Positions 7,379 to 17,345 are shown, counted from the stretch's first letter. The stretch is 64,000 bases of DNA from Cereibacter sphaeroides (GCA_003243455.1 QFQS01000002.1:485091-549090), one strand, 5' to 3'. Notes: generated by a model not told the origin, from the letters alone. Translations and numbers: made by a program.

Positions 7379-9116
7379 CCGTGGCGGCCCCGTCCTCCGT
7401 CACCGCTTTGGGAGTTGCGGGCTTGGCGTCGATGGCGGCGCTGCGCGCGTTCAGTGGTTTGGCGCCCTCTTCCTTCAGCACGGCGTCGAGGCCCACTTCC
7501 AGCTTGCGCTTGATCCGCTTGGCCTGATCCGGCTCGGGGTCGAAAGACAGGGCGCGATGCCACTGAAATTCTGCCTCCAGCTTGCGTCCGACCGACCAGT
7601 AGACATCGCCCAGGTGGTCGGTGACGATGGGATCGACCGGTTCCAGCAACGAGGCCTTCTCCATAGGTGCCAGCGCCTCGTCATAACGACCCAGCATGAA
7701 CAGCGCCCAGGCCAAGCTGTCGATGATATAGCCGCTGTCGGGCGAAGCATTGACGGCTTGCTGGATCATCCCCAACGCCTCGTCCAGGTTCTCGCCCCGC
7801 TCGACAAGGCTATAACCGAGGTAATTCAGCACCAGCGGCTGACCGGGCTTAAGCTCCAGCGCCTTGCGGAAATCGGCATCGGCGCGGTCCCAGCGTTTCG
7901 AACGCTCATTGCTGATGCCGCGGCTGTAGAAGATCACCCAATGCCGCTCATCCACGTTCTTGACCAGCGCCAGGGCGCGGTCATAGGCCTTGGACGCCGC
8001 GTCGAACTGTTCGTCCTTGCGCAGCATGTCGCCCAGCGAAAGCTGGACCAGGACGACATTTGGGTTGGTCTCGGCCAGCTTCTTTAAGACGGCAATCGCA
8101 CCCTCTTTGTCGTCCTTGGCCCACATCGCATCGGCGCGGCCGATTTCGGCAGCGTAGAAGGCGGGGTTTTCCGGCGGGATCTGCGCATAGGTTTCAATGG
8201 CGAGGTCCGCTTGCCCCTGCTGCTGCAGCAGGCCACCCACCATCAGGATGCTGTCGGTGTGGTCCGGGCGCAGGTAGCTGGCCACGCGGGCATAGACCAG
8301 CGTATAGCCATCCGCCGCCTCGCCGTTCAGCGCGGCGCCGACGGTAAAGAACACCTCGGCGATGCCGTCGGTCGCGTTCCGCGCCATGTCAAAGGGCACA
8401 GTCTTGCCCGCATCCAGTTGAGCACGAACGGCGTCGACGACCGGGTCCTGCTCGGTCCCGAATTCCTTGTCTAGCAGCGCGCGGGCGTCTGCATTGCGCT
8501 CAAGCTGGCTCAAGATCTGCGCATGGGCGATGACGCCGCGTCGCATAAGCTGCAAGTCGCCCGACATGAGCTTGTCCGCGCCTTCGAAATCCCCGACCGA
8601 GGCCAGCGCCAGCGCTTTGTGATACAGCCCGAAAGCCTCCAGCCCCTTTGTGGCTGCGATCTTGTCGAAGCCGTCAAGCGCCTCGGTCATGTTGCCGCTG
8701 CCTACCTTGGCCCAGGCGGCGACAAGCTGGTCCATAGCGTCGTTGATGCGGTGGCCGTCCGCCTGAGCCTGCAGGATTTCCTCGAAGGCTCCGCGCTTGG
8801 CCTGATCGGCAATGAGGGCGATGCTCGACGCCTGGCTTTTCAAGTCAAGCGCCACCACCTGGTCTGCGATGACTTTCGCGCCCTGGAAATCGCCCAGAGA
8901 GATGCGTCCCACCAGCGCGCCGTCCAGAAGGCGCGGGTTGCCGGGATCGACCAGCAGCGCGCGGTTGAACCAGGTCGCCGCCTCGCGATAGTCACTGGCG
9001 ATCACGGCAGAGCGTGCCGCAAGATAGGCGCCCGCGTCTTCGTCCGCTGCCCACATCGGCACTGGAGAGACCATCGCAGCAAGGGCGAGGGCAAAGAGCG
9101 GGCGGGACAGGATCAA
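7368..9116 (-). CDS. Exported TPR-repeat protein
   Basis: A 582-residue protein with an N-terminal signal peptide (ILSRPLFALALAAMVSPVPM, cleavage probably after AWA-like residues near 24) and repeated tetratricopeptide helices. The clearest repeats are in the C-terminal half (RADADFRKALELKPGQPLVLNYLGYSL; VNASPDSGYIIDSLAWALFMLGRY). TPR proteins act as binding scaffolds, and its partner is unknown. It begins with TTG at 9116, preceded by GGAGG with a 7-nt spacer. It is probably in one unit with ispE downstream, which says little about its role. Confidence 0.8.
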   Translation of the reverse strand: MILSRPLFALALAAMVSPVPMWAADEDAGAYLAARSAVIASDYREAATWFNRALLVDPGNPRLLDGALVGRISLGDFQGAKVIADQVVALDLKSQASSIALIADQAKRGAFEEILQAQADGHRINDAMDQLVAAWAKVGSGNMTEALDGFDKIAATKGLEAFGLYHKALALASVGDFEGADKLMSGDLQLMRRGVIAHAQILSQLERNADARALLDKEFGTEQDPVVDAVRAQLDAGKTVPFDMARNATDGIAEVFFTVGAALNGEAADGYTLVYARVASYLRPDHTDSILMVGGLLQQQGQADLAIETYAQIPPENPAFYAAEIGRADAMWAKDDKEGAIAVLKKLAETNPNVVLVQLSLGDMLRKDEQFDAASKAYDRALALVKNVDERHWVIFYSRGISNERSKRWDRADADFRKALELKPGQPLVLNYLGYSLVERGENLDEALGMIQQAVNASPDSGYIIDSLAWALFMLGRYDEALAPMEKASLLEPVDPIVTDHLGDVYWSVGRKLEAEFQWHRALSFDPEPDQAKRIKRKLEVGLDAVLKEEGAKPLNARSAAIDAKPATPKAVTEDGAATDGN

Positions 9117-9221
9117 GGGCAGGCCTCCGAATGCTATCGCGAAAGGCTACCCTTGTGCCTTGCCCATGTCCATGCGGGGCAGGACCCGGAAGGCCCGCCC
9201 AAGCACCTGCTCGCGCAAATG

Positions 9222-10877
9222 TCACATGTTGGGATAGTTTGGACCGTCTCCGCCCTGCGGTGTGACCCAGACGATGTTCTGGCTGGGGTCCTTGATGTCG
9301 CAGGTCTTGCAGTGGACGCAGTTCTGGAAGTTGATGACGAAACGCGGGTCCTTGCCCTGCTCGCTGACCACCTCATAGACCCCGGCCGGACAATAGCGCT
9401 GCGCGGGTTCGGCGAACTCGGGCAGGTTCACATTGATCGGCACCGAGGGGTCTTTCAGCGTCAGGTGCGCGGGCTGGCTTTCCTCGTGGTTGGTAAAGCT
9501 GAAGGCCACGTTGGTCAGCCGGTCGAAGGACAGAACGCCATCGGGTTTGGGATAGTCGATGGGGGCATAATCCTTGGCATGGCCAGTCGCCGCCGCATCG
9601 GTCTTGCCATGCTTCAGCGTGCCGAAGATCGACAGGCCGAACAGGTTGTTCGTCCACATGTCGAAGCCACCGAACGCCAGCGAGGCCCAAAGCCCAAAGC
9701 GGGACCACAGCGGCTTGACGTTGCGCACCCGCTTCAGATCCTTGCCGATCGCGCCCTCGCGCACTTCGGTCTCATAGGCGGTCAGCTCATCGCCCGAACG
9801 ACCCGCCTTGATCGCCGCATAGGCGGCTTCCGCCGCCGCCTTGCCCGACAGCATGGCGTTGTGGTTGCCCTTGATGCGCGGCACGTTCACCAGACCGGCG
9901 GTGCAGCCGAGCAACGCCACGCCCGGCGCCACCATCTTGGGGATCGACTGCCAGCCGCCTTCGCTGATCGCGCGCGCACCATAGGCCACGCGCTTTCCGC
10001 CCTTCAGCAGTTCGGCCACCATCGGATGATGCTTGAACCGCTGGAACTCCATGTAGGGATACAAGTAGGGGTTCTTGTAGTTCAGGTGGACGACGAAGCC
10101 CACGAACACCTGGTTGTTCTCGATATGATAGATGAAGCTGCCGCCACCGGCGTTCGATCCCAGCGGCCAGCCCATCGTATGCGTCACCGTGCCTTCGCGG
10201 TGCTTGGCAGGATCGATTTCCCAGATTTCCTTCATGCCAAGGCCGAATTTCTGCGGATCGTGGTCCTTGGAAAGGTCGTATTTCGCGATCACCTGCTTGG
10301 CGAGGCTGCCGCGCACACCTTCGGACAGGAAGACATACTTGCCGCGCAGTTCCATCCCCGGCTCATAGCTTGGTCCCGGCGTGCCGTCGGCGTTCTTTCC
10401 GAACTCGCCCGCCACCACGCCCACGACCTCGCCCTTGTCGCCATAGATCAGCGCCGAACAGGCCATGCCGGGGAAGATCTCGACGCCAAGCGCCTCGGCC
10501 TGTTGGGCCAGCCAGCGGCAGACGTTCGCCATACTGACGATGTAGTTGCCGTGGTTGTTCATCAGGGGCGGCATCGGCCAGTTCGGGATGCGCAGATGAC
10601 CGGCAGGCCCGAGCAGATAGAAGTTGTCCTCGACCACCTCGACCTTGATCGGCGCGCCACGCTCTTTCCAGTCGGGGATCAGCGCATCCAGACCCGAGGG
10701 GTCCAGCACCGCACCCGAAAGGATATGCGCCCCGACCTCGGAGCCTTTTTCCAGCAGCACCACCGAAAGGTCGGGGTCAAGCTGCTTCAATCGGATGGCG
10801 GCTGACAGGCCAGACGGTCCGGCACCGACGATGACGACATCATATTCCATCGCCTCGCGTACGATCTGGTCCGTCAT
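9222..10877 (-). CDS. Electron transfer flavoprotein-ubiquinone oxidoreductase
   Basis: A membrane-associated FAD/4Fe-4S enzyme of 551 residues that oxidises reduced ETF and reduces ubiquinone. The FAD-binding VIVGAGPSGLSAAIRL is at the N-terminus. The C-terminal 4Fe-4S ligands are in CPAGVYEVV and NCVHCKTCDIKDP. The protein ends with the family-typical NIVWVTPQGGDGPNYPNM. GGAGG precedes the ATG. Its electron donors, EtfA and EtfB, are encoded at 55021-56708. Substrates feeding it would include acyl-CoA dehydrogenases such as Mcd and the dimethylglycine dehydrogenase-like enzyme. Confidence 0.96.
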   Translation of the reverse strand: MTDQIVREAMEYDVVIVGAGPSGLSAAIRLKQLDPDLSVVLLEKGSEVGAHILSGAVLDPSGLDALIPDWKERGAPIKVEVVEDNFYLLGPAGHLRIPNWPMPPLMNNHGNYIVSMANVCRWLAQQAEALGVEIFPGMACSALIYGDKGEVVGVVAGEFGKNADGTPGPSYEPGMELRGKYVFLSEGVRGSLAKQVIAKYDLSKDHDPQKFGLGMKEIWEIDPAKHREGTVTHTMGWPLGSNAGGGSFIYHIENNQVFVGFVVHLNYKNPYLYPYMEFQRFKHHPMVAELLKGGKRVAYGARAISEGGWQSIPKMVAPGVALLGCTAGLVNVPRIKGNHNAMLSGKAAAEAAYAAIKAGRSGDELTAYETEVREGAIGKDLKRVRNVKPLWSRFGLWASLAFGGFDMWTNNLFGLSIFGTLKHGKTDAAATGHAKDYAPIDYPKPDGVLSFDRLTNVAFSFTNHEESQPAHLTLKDPSVPINVNLPEFAEPAQRYCPAGVYEVVSEQGKDPRFVINFQNCVHCKTCDIKDPSQNIVWVTPQGGDGPNYPNM

Positions 10878-11111
10878 GGCTCCTCCTTTTTTGCCTGGGC
10901 GCTTTCCCGCCCGGTATCCGAGATATGGCTGATCTGCCTTTGCCCCAAGCGGGCGGAAGCGTCAATCGTGACGCCACATCCGACCTTCGCCGATCTCGTT
11001 CGGCCCAATCCTCTTGCAATTGGGGCGATGCTGGGGTCAGTTGAAGTCTGATCGACGTTCAGCGCCGTGGCCTTCCCGGGCCGGGGCGCTGTCTTATTCA
11101 TGTTGAGGCCT

Positions 11112-11582
11112 ATGGAAAAAGTTCCGATGACCCGCGCGGGCCATACCGCGCTTGATGAAGAGCTGAAGCAGCTGAAATCGGTGGAGCGTCCCGCCGTGAT
11201 CCGCGCCATTGCGGAGGCGCGTGAGCATGGCGATCTGTCGGAGAACGCCGAATATCACGCCGCGCGTGAGAAGCAGAGCTTTATCGAGGGTCGCATCAAA
11301 GAGCTTGAGGGCCTGTTGTCGCTTGCCGATGTGATCGACCCTTCGAAACTTTCCGGCGCCATCAAGTTCGGGGCCACAGTGAAGCTGGTCGACGAAGATA
11401 CCGAGGAAGAAAAGACCTACCAGATCGTGGGTGAGACAGAGGCGGATATCGAGCGCGGGTTGCTCAACATCCGCTCGCCGCTGGCCCGCGCCCTGATCGG
11501 CAAGGAAGAAGGTGATTCCGTCGAGGTGAAGACACCCGGCGGCGAGCGCAGCTACGAAGTGGTCAGCGTCCGCTTCGTCTGA
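11112..11582 (+). CDS. greA: Transcript cleavage factor GreA
   Basis: GreA (156 residues) rescues backtracked RNA polymerase by stimulating transcript cleavage. The N-terminal coiled coil carries the acidic tip region GDLSENAEYHAAREKQSF. The C-terminal FKBP-like domain ends SPLARALIGKEEGDSVEVKTPGGERSYEV (read in two parts). The start is the ATG at 11112, preceded by TTGAGG; an upstream in-frame ATG at 11100 lacks a ribosome site. The 234-nt spacer from the ETF-QO start contains a CCCAAT/ATTGGG inverted repeat but no clear promoter boxes. Confidence 0.95.
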   Translation: MEKVPMTRAGHTALDEELKQLKSVERPAVIRAIAEAREHGDLSENAEYHAAREKQSFIEGRIKELEGLLSLADVIDPSKLSGAIKFGATVKLVDEDTEEEKTYQIVGETEADIERGLLNIRSPLARALIGKEEGDSVEVKTPGGERSYEVVSVRFV

Positions 11583-11646
11583 GACGGACGGCGGCCCGAG
11601 GGGACGGGTCGCACGGAAAACAGCGCCAGGGATCGGGACGCCCGGG

Positions 11647-12669
11647 ATGCCGGATACGAATGAAGACAAGCCAGTCGATCTGGGCCGGTTTCCGCGGCCC
11701 ACTGATGACGCGCGCCCTGGCGGATCGGAACTGGCTGCGGCGGTGCTGTCGCTGGTGTGGATCGGCTGCGTCGCGGCCTACCTGATTTTTGCTCCGGGTG
11801 AAGGCGGACCGCTTGGCCTTGTGATGACCGCGCTGGTGGTCTTTCTGCCGCTGGCGCTGATCTGGGTGGCCGTGACGACCGCGCGTTCCGTCCGCAACTT
11901 GCGGGACGAGGCCGGGCGGCTACAGGCGGCGGTGGATGCCATGCGCAACGCCTATGTGGCGCAAACGCAAGCTGCGGCTGCGGCCAGCCTCAAACCCTCG
12001 GTCGAAAAGAAGCTGGAAGAGATCGCGGCGGCACAGCGCCAGACGGAAAACGCACTGGCAACCTTTACCTCCCGCCGTGATCCGGCGCAGACGGTGCCCT
12101 CGGCCGACCGCAAGGCGGCGCTGGTGCCGCCCCGGCCAACCGGGGCCGATGAACAGCCCGCGCTGGCCCTTGGCACCCCGGCCGAAGAGTTGCGGCCGCC
12201 GCTGTCGATTGGCGATTTCATCCGCGCGCTGAACTTCCCCGAGAATGCCGATGACAAGGCCGGGTTCCGCGCCCTGCGTCTGGCGCTGGAGGATCGCACC
12301 ACCTCCAAGCTGATCCGCGCGGCGCAGGACGTGCTGACGCTGCTCAGCCAGGATGGCATCTATATGGATGACCTGAAACCGGACCGGGCCAAGCCCGAGG
12401 TCTGGCGTCGTTTTGCGCAAGGAGAACGTGGCCGCATGATCGCGCCCCTTGGCGGTATCCGGGACCGGTCCAGTCTTGCCCTGACCGCCGGGCGGATGCG
12501 CGAGGATACGGTATTCCGCGATGCGGCCCATCACTTTCTGCGCCAGTTCGACCGCACCTTTCAGGACTTCGAGCGCAATGCGAACGATCAGGATCTGTCC
12601 GAGATGGCCGACACCCGCACCGCCCGCGCCTTCATGCTGTTCGGCCGCGTGACCGGAACCTTCGACTAG
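11647..12669 (+). CDS. Uncharacterised membrane-anchored protein with coiled coil
   Basis: A 340-residue protein whose function I do not recognise. After a polar N-terminus there are two adjacent membrane segments (about residues 28-47 and 58-78). A predicted coiled coil follows (RNLRDEAGRLQAAVDAMRNA... then LEEIAAAQRQTENAL). A Pro-rich linker and a C-terminal soluble domain of about 150 residues complete it; the latter includes GDFIRALNFPENADDKAGF. Proteins of this build seem conserved in Rhodobacterales. It follows greA by 64 nt and is convergent with the GFA gene, with no gap between the two stops. Confidence 0.65.
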   Translation: MPDTNEDKPVDLGRFPRPTDDARPGGSELAAAVLSLVWIGCVAAYLIFAPGEGGPLGLVMTALVVFLPLALIWVAVTTARSVRNLRDEAGRLQAAVDAMRNAYVAQTQAAAAASLKPSVEKKLEEIAAAQRQTENALATFTSRRDPAQTVPSADRKAALVPPRPTGADEQPALALGTPAEELRPPLSIGDFIRALNFPENADDKAGFRALRLALEDRTTSKLIRAAQDVLTLLSQDGIYMDDLKPDRAKPEVWRRFAQGERGRMIAPLGGIRDRSSLALTAGRMREDTVFRDAAHHFLRQFDRTFQDFERNANDQDLSEMADTRTARAFMLFGRVTGTFD

Positions 12670-13056
12670 TCACCTCATCGTCAGGCCGTCACCGGGCACG
12701 ATCCAGGACAGGCGCTCTTCGCTCAGGCTATGAGCCGTGGGTTTGTAGGTTTCGGGATGGTCCAGCGTGGCGGCGAAGAAGTGCATCTGGTCTGCCATCT
12801 CTGCGGACCGATAGGCCATGGGCGTGCCACACACAGCACAGAAACGCCGCTCTACACCGGGAGAGGAGCGGTAAAGTGCAGGTTCCGCCCCGGTCCAGCG
12901 CCAGTGCCCATCGGCTATGGCGAAATAGGAGGTGAAGCCAGAGGCCGTCGCGCGGCGACAGCTTTCGCAATGGCAATGTTCCTGCCAAAGCGGTTCCGCG
13001 CCAGCACGATAGGTCACGGCACCGCACAGGCAGCGCCCGGTAATGGGTGGTATCAT
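12670..13056 (-). CDS. GFA-family (Mss4-like) zinc protein
   Basis: This 128-residue protein has the zinc-binding pattern of the GFA fold: RCLCGAVTY near the N-terminus, HCESCRR, and FCAVCGTPMAYR. The namesake activity is condensation of glutathione with formaldehyde, but most family members lack proven function, so no substrate is claimed. The start ATG at 13056 is preceded by GGGGAGGAG (minus strand). It is divergent from smc, with a 161-nt shared spacer. Confidence 0.8.
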   Translation of the reverse strand: MIPPITGRCLCGAVTYRAGAEPLWQEHCHCESCRRATASGFTSYFAIADGHWRWTGAEPALYRSSPGVERRFCAVCGTPMAYRSAEMADQMHFFAATLDHPETYKPTAHSLSEERLSWIVPGDGLTMR

Positions 13057-13217
13057 CGCTTCTCCTCCCCGCTAATATCTGGTGTCGCGCGGCCCTCTGG
13101 CAACATCTAGATATAGCGGTCCGCACCCCGCCACCTCTCGACATACGGTGCGTGCGATTGACTTTTGACCGCATGGGCGCAACCATCCCTGCTTCAGGAA
13201 TCAGGAAGGCTCGCGCA

Positions 13218-16200
13218 TTGCGCTTCACCCGGCTCAGGCTCAATGGCTTCAAAAGCTTCGTCGATCCGACGGATCTGGTGATCCATCCGGGCCTGACCGG
13301 AGTCGTGGGTCCGAACGGCTGCGGAAAGTCCAACCTGCTGGAGGCGCTGCGCTGGGTCATGGGCGAAAACCGCCCCACTGCCATGCGCGGCGGCGGGATG
13401 GAGGATGTGATCTTCGCCGGGGCGGCAACGCGCGGGGCGAGGAACTTCGCCGAGGTCTCGATCACTATCGACAACGTGGACCGTCTGGCCCCCGCAGGTT
13501 TCAACGACCAGGACCAGATCGAGGTCGTCCGCCGCATCACGCGCGATGCTGGTTCCGCCTACAAGGCCAATACCAAGGATGTGCGCGCCCGCGACATCCA
13601 GATGCTTTTCGCCGATGCCTCGACCGGCGCGCAATCACCCGCGCTGGTGCGGCAGGGCCAGATCGCCGAACTGATCAACGCCAAGCCCAAGAACCGCCGC
13701 CGCATCCTTGAGGAGGCCGCCGGCATCTCCGGCCTCTATCAGCGCCGGCACGAGGCGGAACTGCGCCTGCAGGCGACCGAGACCAACCTCGCCCGCGTCG
13801 ACGACGTGATCGAGCAACTTGCAAGCCAGCTTGCCACCCTCGCCCGGCAGGCCCGCCAAGCCGCCCGCTATCGCGAGATCGGAGAGGAGCTGCGTCGCGC
13901 CGAGGGCATGCTGCTGTTCCGCCGCTGGCGCGAGGCCGACGCCGCCCGCGCCGAGGCCGAGGCGGGTCTGCGCGACCGCATGGTGGCCGCCGCGCAGGCC
14001 GAGACCGCCGCCCGCGCCGCCGCAAAGGCGCGCCAGGATGCCGAAGACGCCCTGCCCCCCCGGCGCGAGGAAGAGGCCATCGCCGCCGCCGTCCTGCAAC
14101 GCCTTCTTGTCCAGCGCGACCAGCTTGCCGACCAGGAGGCGCAAGCGCTGAGCCGCATCGAGACGCTGCGCGCCCGCATCGAACAGCTTGGCCGTGACAT
14201 GGATCGCGAGGCGGGCCTCAACCGCGACGCAGAAGAGACTATCGGCAGGCTGGAATGGGAACAGGCCCAGATCACCAAGGCGCATGAGGGCCACGACACC
14301 CGCCTGTCCGAGGCGACCGAAGCCGCCCGCGCCGCCGCATCCCGCCTGTCGGAACGCGAGGCGGCGCTGTCGGACGTGACCGAGGACGTGGCCCGCCTCG
14401 CCGCCCGCCACCAATCCGCGCAGCGCCTGCTGTCGGACAACCGCACGACCCTTCGCAAGGCCGAAGAGGAATCGGCCCGCGCCGCCGCCTCGGTCGCCAC
14501 CGCCAACATGGCGCTGCAATCGGCGGGCGACGCCTTCGCCGCAGCAGAGACCGCCCAGACCGCCGCGCAGAACCTCAGCGCTGAGACTGAAGCCGCCCTT
14601 TCCGCCGCCGAAGAAGCCCGCGGCGAAACGCAGGGGCGAGAGGCCGAGGCACGCGCCGCCCGGTCCGAGGCCGAGGGTGAGGCGAACGCCCTTCGTTCCG
14701 AGGTCGGCGCGCTGGAAAAGCTGATGGCGCGCGAATCGCGGGCCGGAAAGCAACTGCTCGACCGCGTGCAGGTTACCCCGGGCTATGAGCAGGCGCTGGG
14801 TGCCGCCCTTGCCGACGACCTGCGTGCGCCGGAAATCGACAGCGCCACCCGGTCGGGATGGGCCGGTCTGCCGGATTACTCCGCCCCGCAACCGCTGCCC
14901 TCGGGTGCCTCCCCCCTGTCGGCCCATGTCGCCGTGCCCGATGTGTTGCGCCGCCGGATCGGCCAAATCGGTCTGGTCACCCGCGAACAGGGCGCTGACC
15001 TGCAGGCAGAGCTTCGCCCCGGCCAGCGACTGGTATCGCTGGAAGGCGATCTGTGGCGCTGGGACGGCTTCCGCGCTGCCGCCGATGATGCGCCCTCTGC
15101 CGCCGCGCTGCGGTTGCAGCAGCTCAACCGCCTCGTCGCCCTGAAACGGGATCTGGAGGATGCGACGGCCCGCGCCGATGGCGCCCGGCAGGCGCATGAG
15201 GCCTTGCACAAACGCCTCGCCGACCTTGCCCGCGCTGACCAGATGGCACGCGAGGCGCGGCGTTCCGCCGACCTGCGGCTGACCGAGGCCAACCGCGCGC
15301 TGGCCCGTGCCGAGGCCGACCGCTCCATCGCCGGGGGCAAGCTGGAAGCCGCCCGCATGGCCGTCGCGCGCTTCGAGGAAGAAGTGACGGCGGCAAGCCT
15401 CGCCGTGACAGAGGCGGAATCGGGGGCCGGCGCGCTACCCGACCTCGACACCGCCCGCGCGGGGGTGGAAGAGGTGCGCACGGCGGTCGAAGCCGCGCGC
15501 ATCGCCATGCTGTCGCGCCGCTCCGCCCAGGACGAACTGCGCCGCGAAGGCGAGGCGCGGCTGAAGCGCACCCAGGAAATCACCAAGGAAATGTCGGGCT
15601 GGCGGCACCGCCTGGAAACGGCCGGAAAACGCAGCGCCGAACTCGCCGACCGGCGCACCGAGACGGAAACCGAACTGACCGGCGCCAGCAGCGAGCCGCA
15701 GGACATCGCCGCCCGGCGAGAGGCGTTGGCCGAGGCGATCACCACCGCCGAGGCGCGGCAGGCGGCCGCCGCCGATGCGTTGTCGGCAGCGGAAGGCCAT
15801 CTGCGCGATGCTCAGGGCGCCGAGCGCGACGCCGAACGCGCCGGAAGCGAGGCCAGAGAGGCCCGCGCCCGCGCCGAGGCACGTCACGACGCCGCCCGCG
15901 CCACCGTCGATCTGGCCGCCGAACGCATCCGCGAGGAAACCGAGCTTGAACCTGCCGCCCTGCTGGAAAGCCTCGAGGCGGATGCCGATGCCATGGCCGA
16001 TGCGACCGCGCTTGAGGCTGATGTCGCGCGGCTGAAGCGCCAGCGAGAGGCGCTTGGCGCGGTCAACCTGCGCGCGGAAGAGGACGCGCGAGAGGTTCAG
16101 ACCGAACATGACACCCTCAGCGCGGAGAAGACCGACCTTGAAGAGGCGATCAAAAGCCTGCGCTCCGGCATCGCGGGTCTGAACCGCGAGGGGCGCGAGC

Positions 16201-16673
16201 GCCTGCTGACGGCCTTTGAGCAGGTGAACAGCAACTTTTCGACCCTATTTACGCACCTCTTCGGCGGTGGCGAGGCGCGACTGGTGCTGGTCGAAAGCGA
16301 CGACCCGCTGGAAGCGGGGCTAGAGATCATGTGCCAGCCGCCGGGCAAGAAATTGGCCACGCTGTCGCTTCTGTCGGGCGGTGAGCAAACGCTAACGGCG
16401 CTGGCGCTGATCTTCGGCGTCTTCCTTGCCAACCCCGCGCCGATCTGCGTTTTGGACGAGGTCGACGCCCCGTTGGACGATGCCAACGTCACCCGCTTCT
16501 GCGACCTGCTGGACGAGATGACGCGGCGCACCGAGACGCGCTTTCTCGTCATCACCCACCACGCTGTGACCATGGCCCGCATGGACCGGCTGTTCGGCGT
16601 CACGATGGTGGAACAGGGCGTCAGCCAGCTTGTCAGCGTTGATCTACGCAAGGCCGAGGCGCTGGTGGCTTAG
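13218..16673 (+). CDS. smc: Chromosome segregation ATPase SMC
   Basis: SMC forms the bacterial condensin core that compacts and segregates the chromosome. The 1151-residue protein has an N-terminal Walker A (VVGPNGCGKSNLLEALRW). Long Ala/Glu/Arg-rich coiled coils flank a hinge near the middle (PGYEQALGAALADDLRAP). The C-terminal head has the signature LSGGEQTLTAL and Walker B CVLDEVDAPLDD. I place the start at TTG 13218, which gives MRFTRLRLNGFKSF, the conserved family N-terminus. AGGAAGG sits 8 nt upstream. The last 4 nt overlap the convergent MOSC gene. ScpA and ScpB are not in the window. Confidence 0.94.
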   Translation: MRFTRLRLNGFKSFVDPTDLVIHPGLTGVVGPNGCGKSNLLEALRWVMGENRPTAMRGGGMEDVIFAGAATRGARNFAEVSITIDNVDRLAPAGFNDQDQIEVVRRITRDAGSAYKANTKDVRARDIQMLFADASTGAQSPALVRQGQIAELINAKPKNRRRILEEAAGISGLYQRRHEAELRLQATETNLARVDDVIEQLASQLATLARQARQAARYREIGEELRRAEGMLLFRRWREADAARAEAEAGLRDRMVAAAQAETAARAAAKARQDAEDALPPRREEEAIAAAVLQRLLVQRDQLADQEAQALSRIETLRARIEQLGRDMDREAGLNRDAEETIGRLEWEQAQITKAHEGHDTRLSEATEAARAAASRLSEREAALSDVTEDVARLAARHQSAQRLLSDNRTTLRKAEEESARAAASVATANMALQSAGDAFAAAETAQTAAQNLSAETEAALSAAEEARGETQGREAEARAARSEAEGEANALRSEVGALEKLMARESRAGKQLLDRVQVTPGYEQALGAALADDLRAPEIDSATRSGWAGLPDYSAPQPLPSGASPLSAHVAVPDVLRRRIGQIGLVTREQGADLQAELRPGQRLVSLEGDLWRWDGFRAAADDAPSAAALRLQQLNRLVALKRDLEDATARADGARQAHEALHKRLADLARADQMAREARRSADLRLTEANRALARAEADRSIAGGKLEAARMAVARFEEEVTAASLAVTEAESGAGALPDLDTARAGVEEVRTAVEAARIAMLSRRSAQDELRREGEARLKRTQEITKEMSGWRHRLETAGKRSAELADRRTETETELTGASSEPQDIAARREALAEAITTAEARQAAAADALSAAEGHLRDAQGAERDAERAGSEAREARARAEARHDAARATVDLAAERIREETELEPAALLESLEADADAMADATALEADVARLKRQREALGAVNLRAEEDAREVQTEHDTLSAEKTDLEEAIKSLRSGIAGLNREGRERLLTAFEQVNSNFSTLFTHLFGGGEARLVLVESDDPLEAGLEIMCQPPGKKLATLSLLSGGEQTLTALALIFGVFLANPAPICVLDEVDAPLDDANVTRFCDLLDEMTRRTETRFLVITHHAVTMARMDRLFGVTMVEQGVSQLVSVDLRKAEALVA

Positions 16674-17221
16674 CGCAGGACGGTCAGCCGGTCATCCAGC
16701 GTAAGTTCGCCATCTTCCTCGATCGAGCAAAGCACGCCGCGCAGCCGATAGGCGGCATGGGCAGGGTTGGCCACCCATTTCAGCGCATCCGCGCCATAGC
16801 GTGCCTTCCATTTGACGCAGCCGAAATTCGGCTCGTCCGAGACGCGCAGTATCGCCGTTCCGGCCCGGACCAGTGTGCCGACGGGCAGGTTTTCCCCGGA
16901 CAGATCGAGGTCGGCGATGATCGGATCCCCCGGATGAATCGTGCCTTCTCTGTCCCGCCAGAGCAGATCCAGGACCCGGGTGGGCAGGATCGAGACCTGC
17001 ATGCGCGGATCGGCGCTGCCATCGGCCAGCCGCAGCCACGGATTGACGTTCCAGCAATCGCCGATGATCCCATCGCGACGGCTCAACCTCAGGCGGCTGG
17101 CGAACTCGCGTTTGTTAAAGCCTGGTCGAAAGCAAAGCATCTTGATCGGCGCATCGGTCTTTGGTGCAGACAGCACATCCGGCAGCGCGCGCGACAATTC
17201 TTCGGCAGTTGCGAAATTCAA
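16670..17221 (-). CDS. MOSC domain-containing protein
   Basis: A 183-residue protein with RDGIIGDCWNVN, the central NLPVGTLVRAGTAILRVSDEPN stretch (seen as NLPVG...AILRV) and a conserved Cys in FGCVKWK. These match the MOSC fold found in molybdenum cofactor sulfurases and related sulfur carriers. The substrate is unknown. The only plausible start is TTG at 17221, preceded by GGAAGGAG. It lies 124 nt downstream of the transglycosylase gene on the same strand, and its 3' end overlaps smc by 4 nt. Confidence 0.75.
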   Translation of the reverse strand: MNFATAEELSRALPDVLSAPKTDAPIKMLCFRPGFNKREFASRLRLSRRDGIIGDCWNVNPWLRLADGSADPRMQVSILPTRVLDLLWRDREGTIHPGDPIIADLDLSGENLPVGTLVRAGTAILRVSDEPNFGCVKWKARYGADALKWVANPAHAAYRLRGVLCSIEEDGELTLDDRLTVLR

Positions 17222-17276
17222 TGCACGCTCCTTCCCGGCAGGCGACGGCCGGGCTTTGGATCAAGGCCATACGCCA

Positions 17277-17290
17277 GAAGAATGTTCTTC
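17277..17290. promoter_or_regulatory. Perfect 14-bp palindrome upstream of the MOSC gene
   Basis: GAAGAATGTTCTTC (two 6-bp arms around TG) lies 56-69 nt upstream of the MOSC start, in the spacer after the transglycosylase stop. It has operator-like symmetry; no regulator is identified. Confidence 0.35.
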
Positions 17291-17345
17291 CCGCGAAAAG
17301 GTCAAGACGAAGGCTGGCACCTTGTCCAGCGAAGCGGCCGGTCGA

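Noticed and set aside
8523..10805. A 760-codon plus-strand open frame opposite the TPR and ETF-QO genes
   Set aside because: It is antisense to two well-recognised proteins, rich in His/Arg/Gln as expected from the complement of GC-rich codons, and matches no family.
13635..15209. A 524-codon minus-strand open frame inside smc
   Set aside because: It mirrors the Ala/Glu/Arg-rich coiled-coil coding region; its Gly/Leu/Arg-rich product has no family features or ribosome site.
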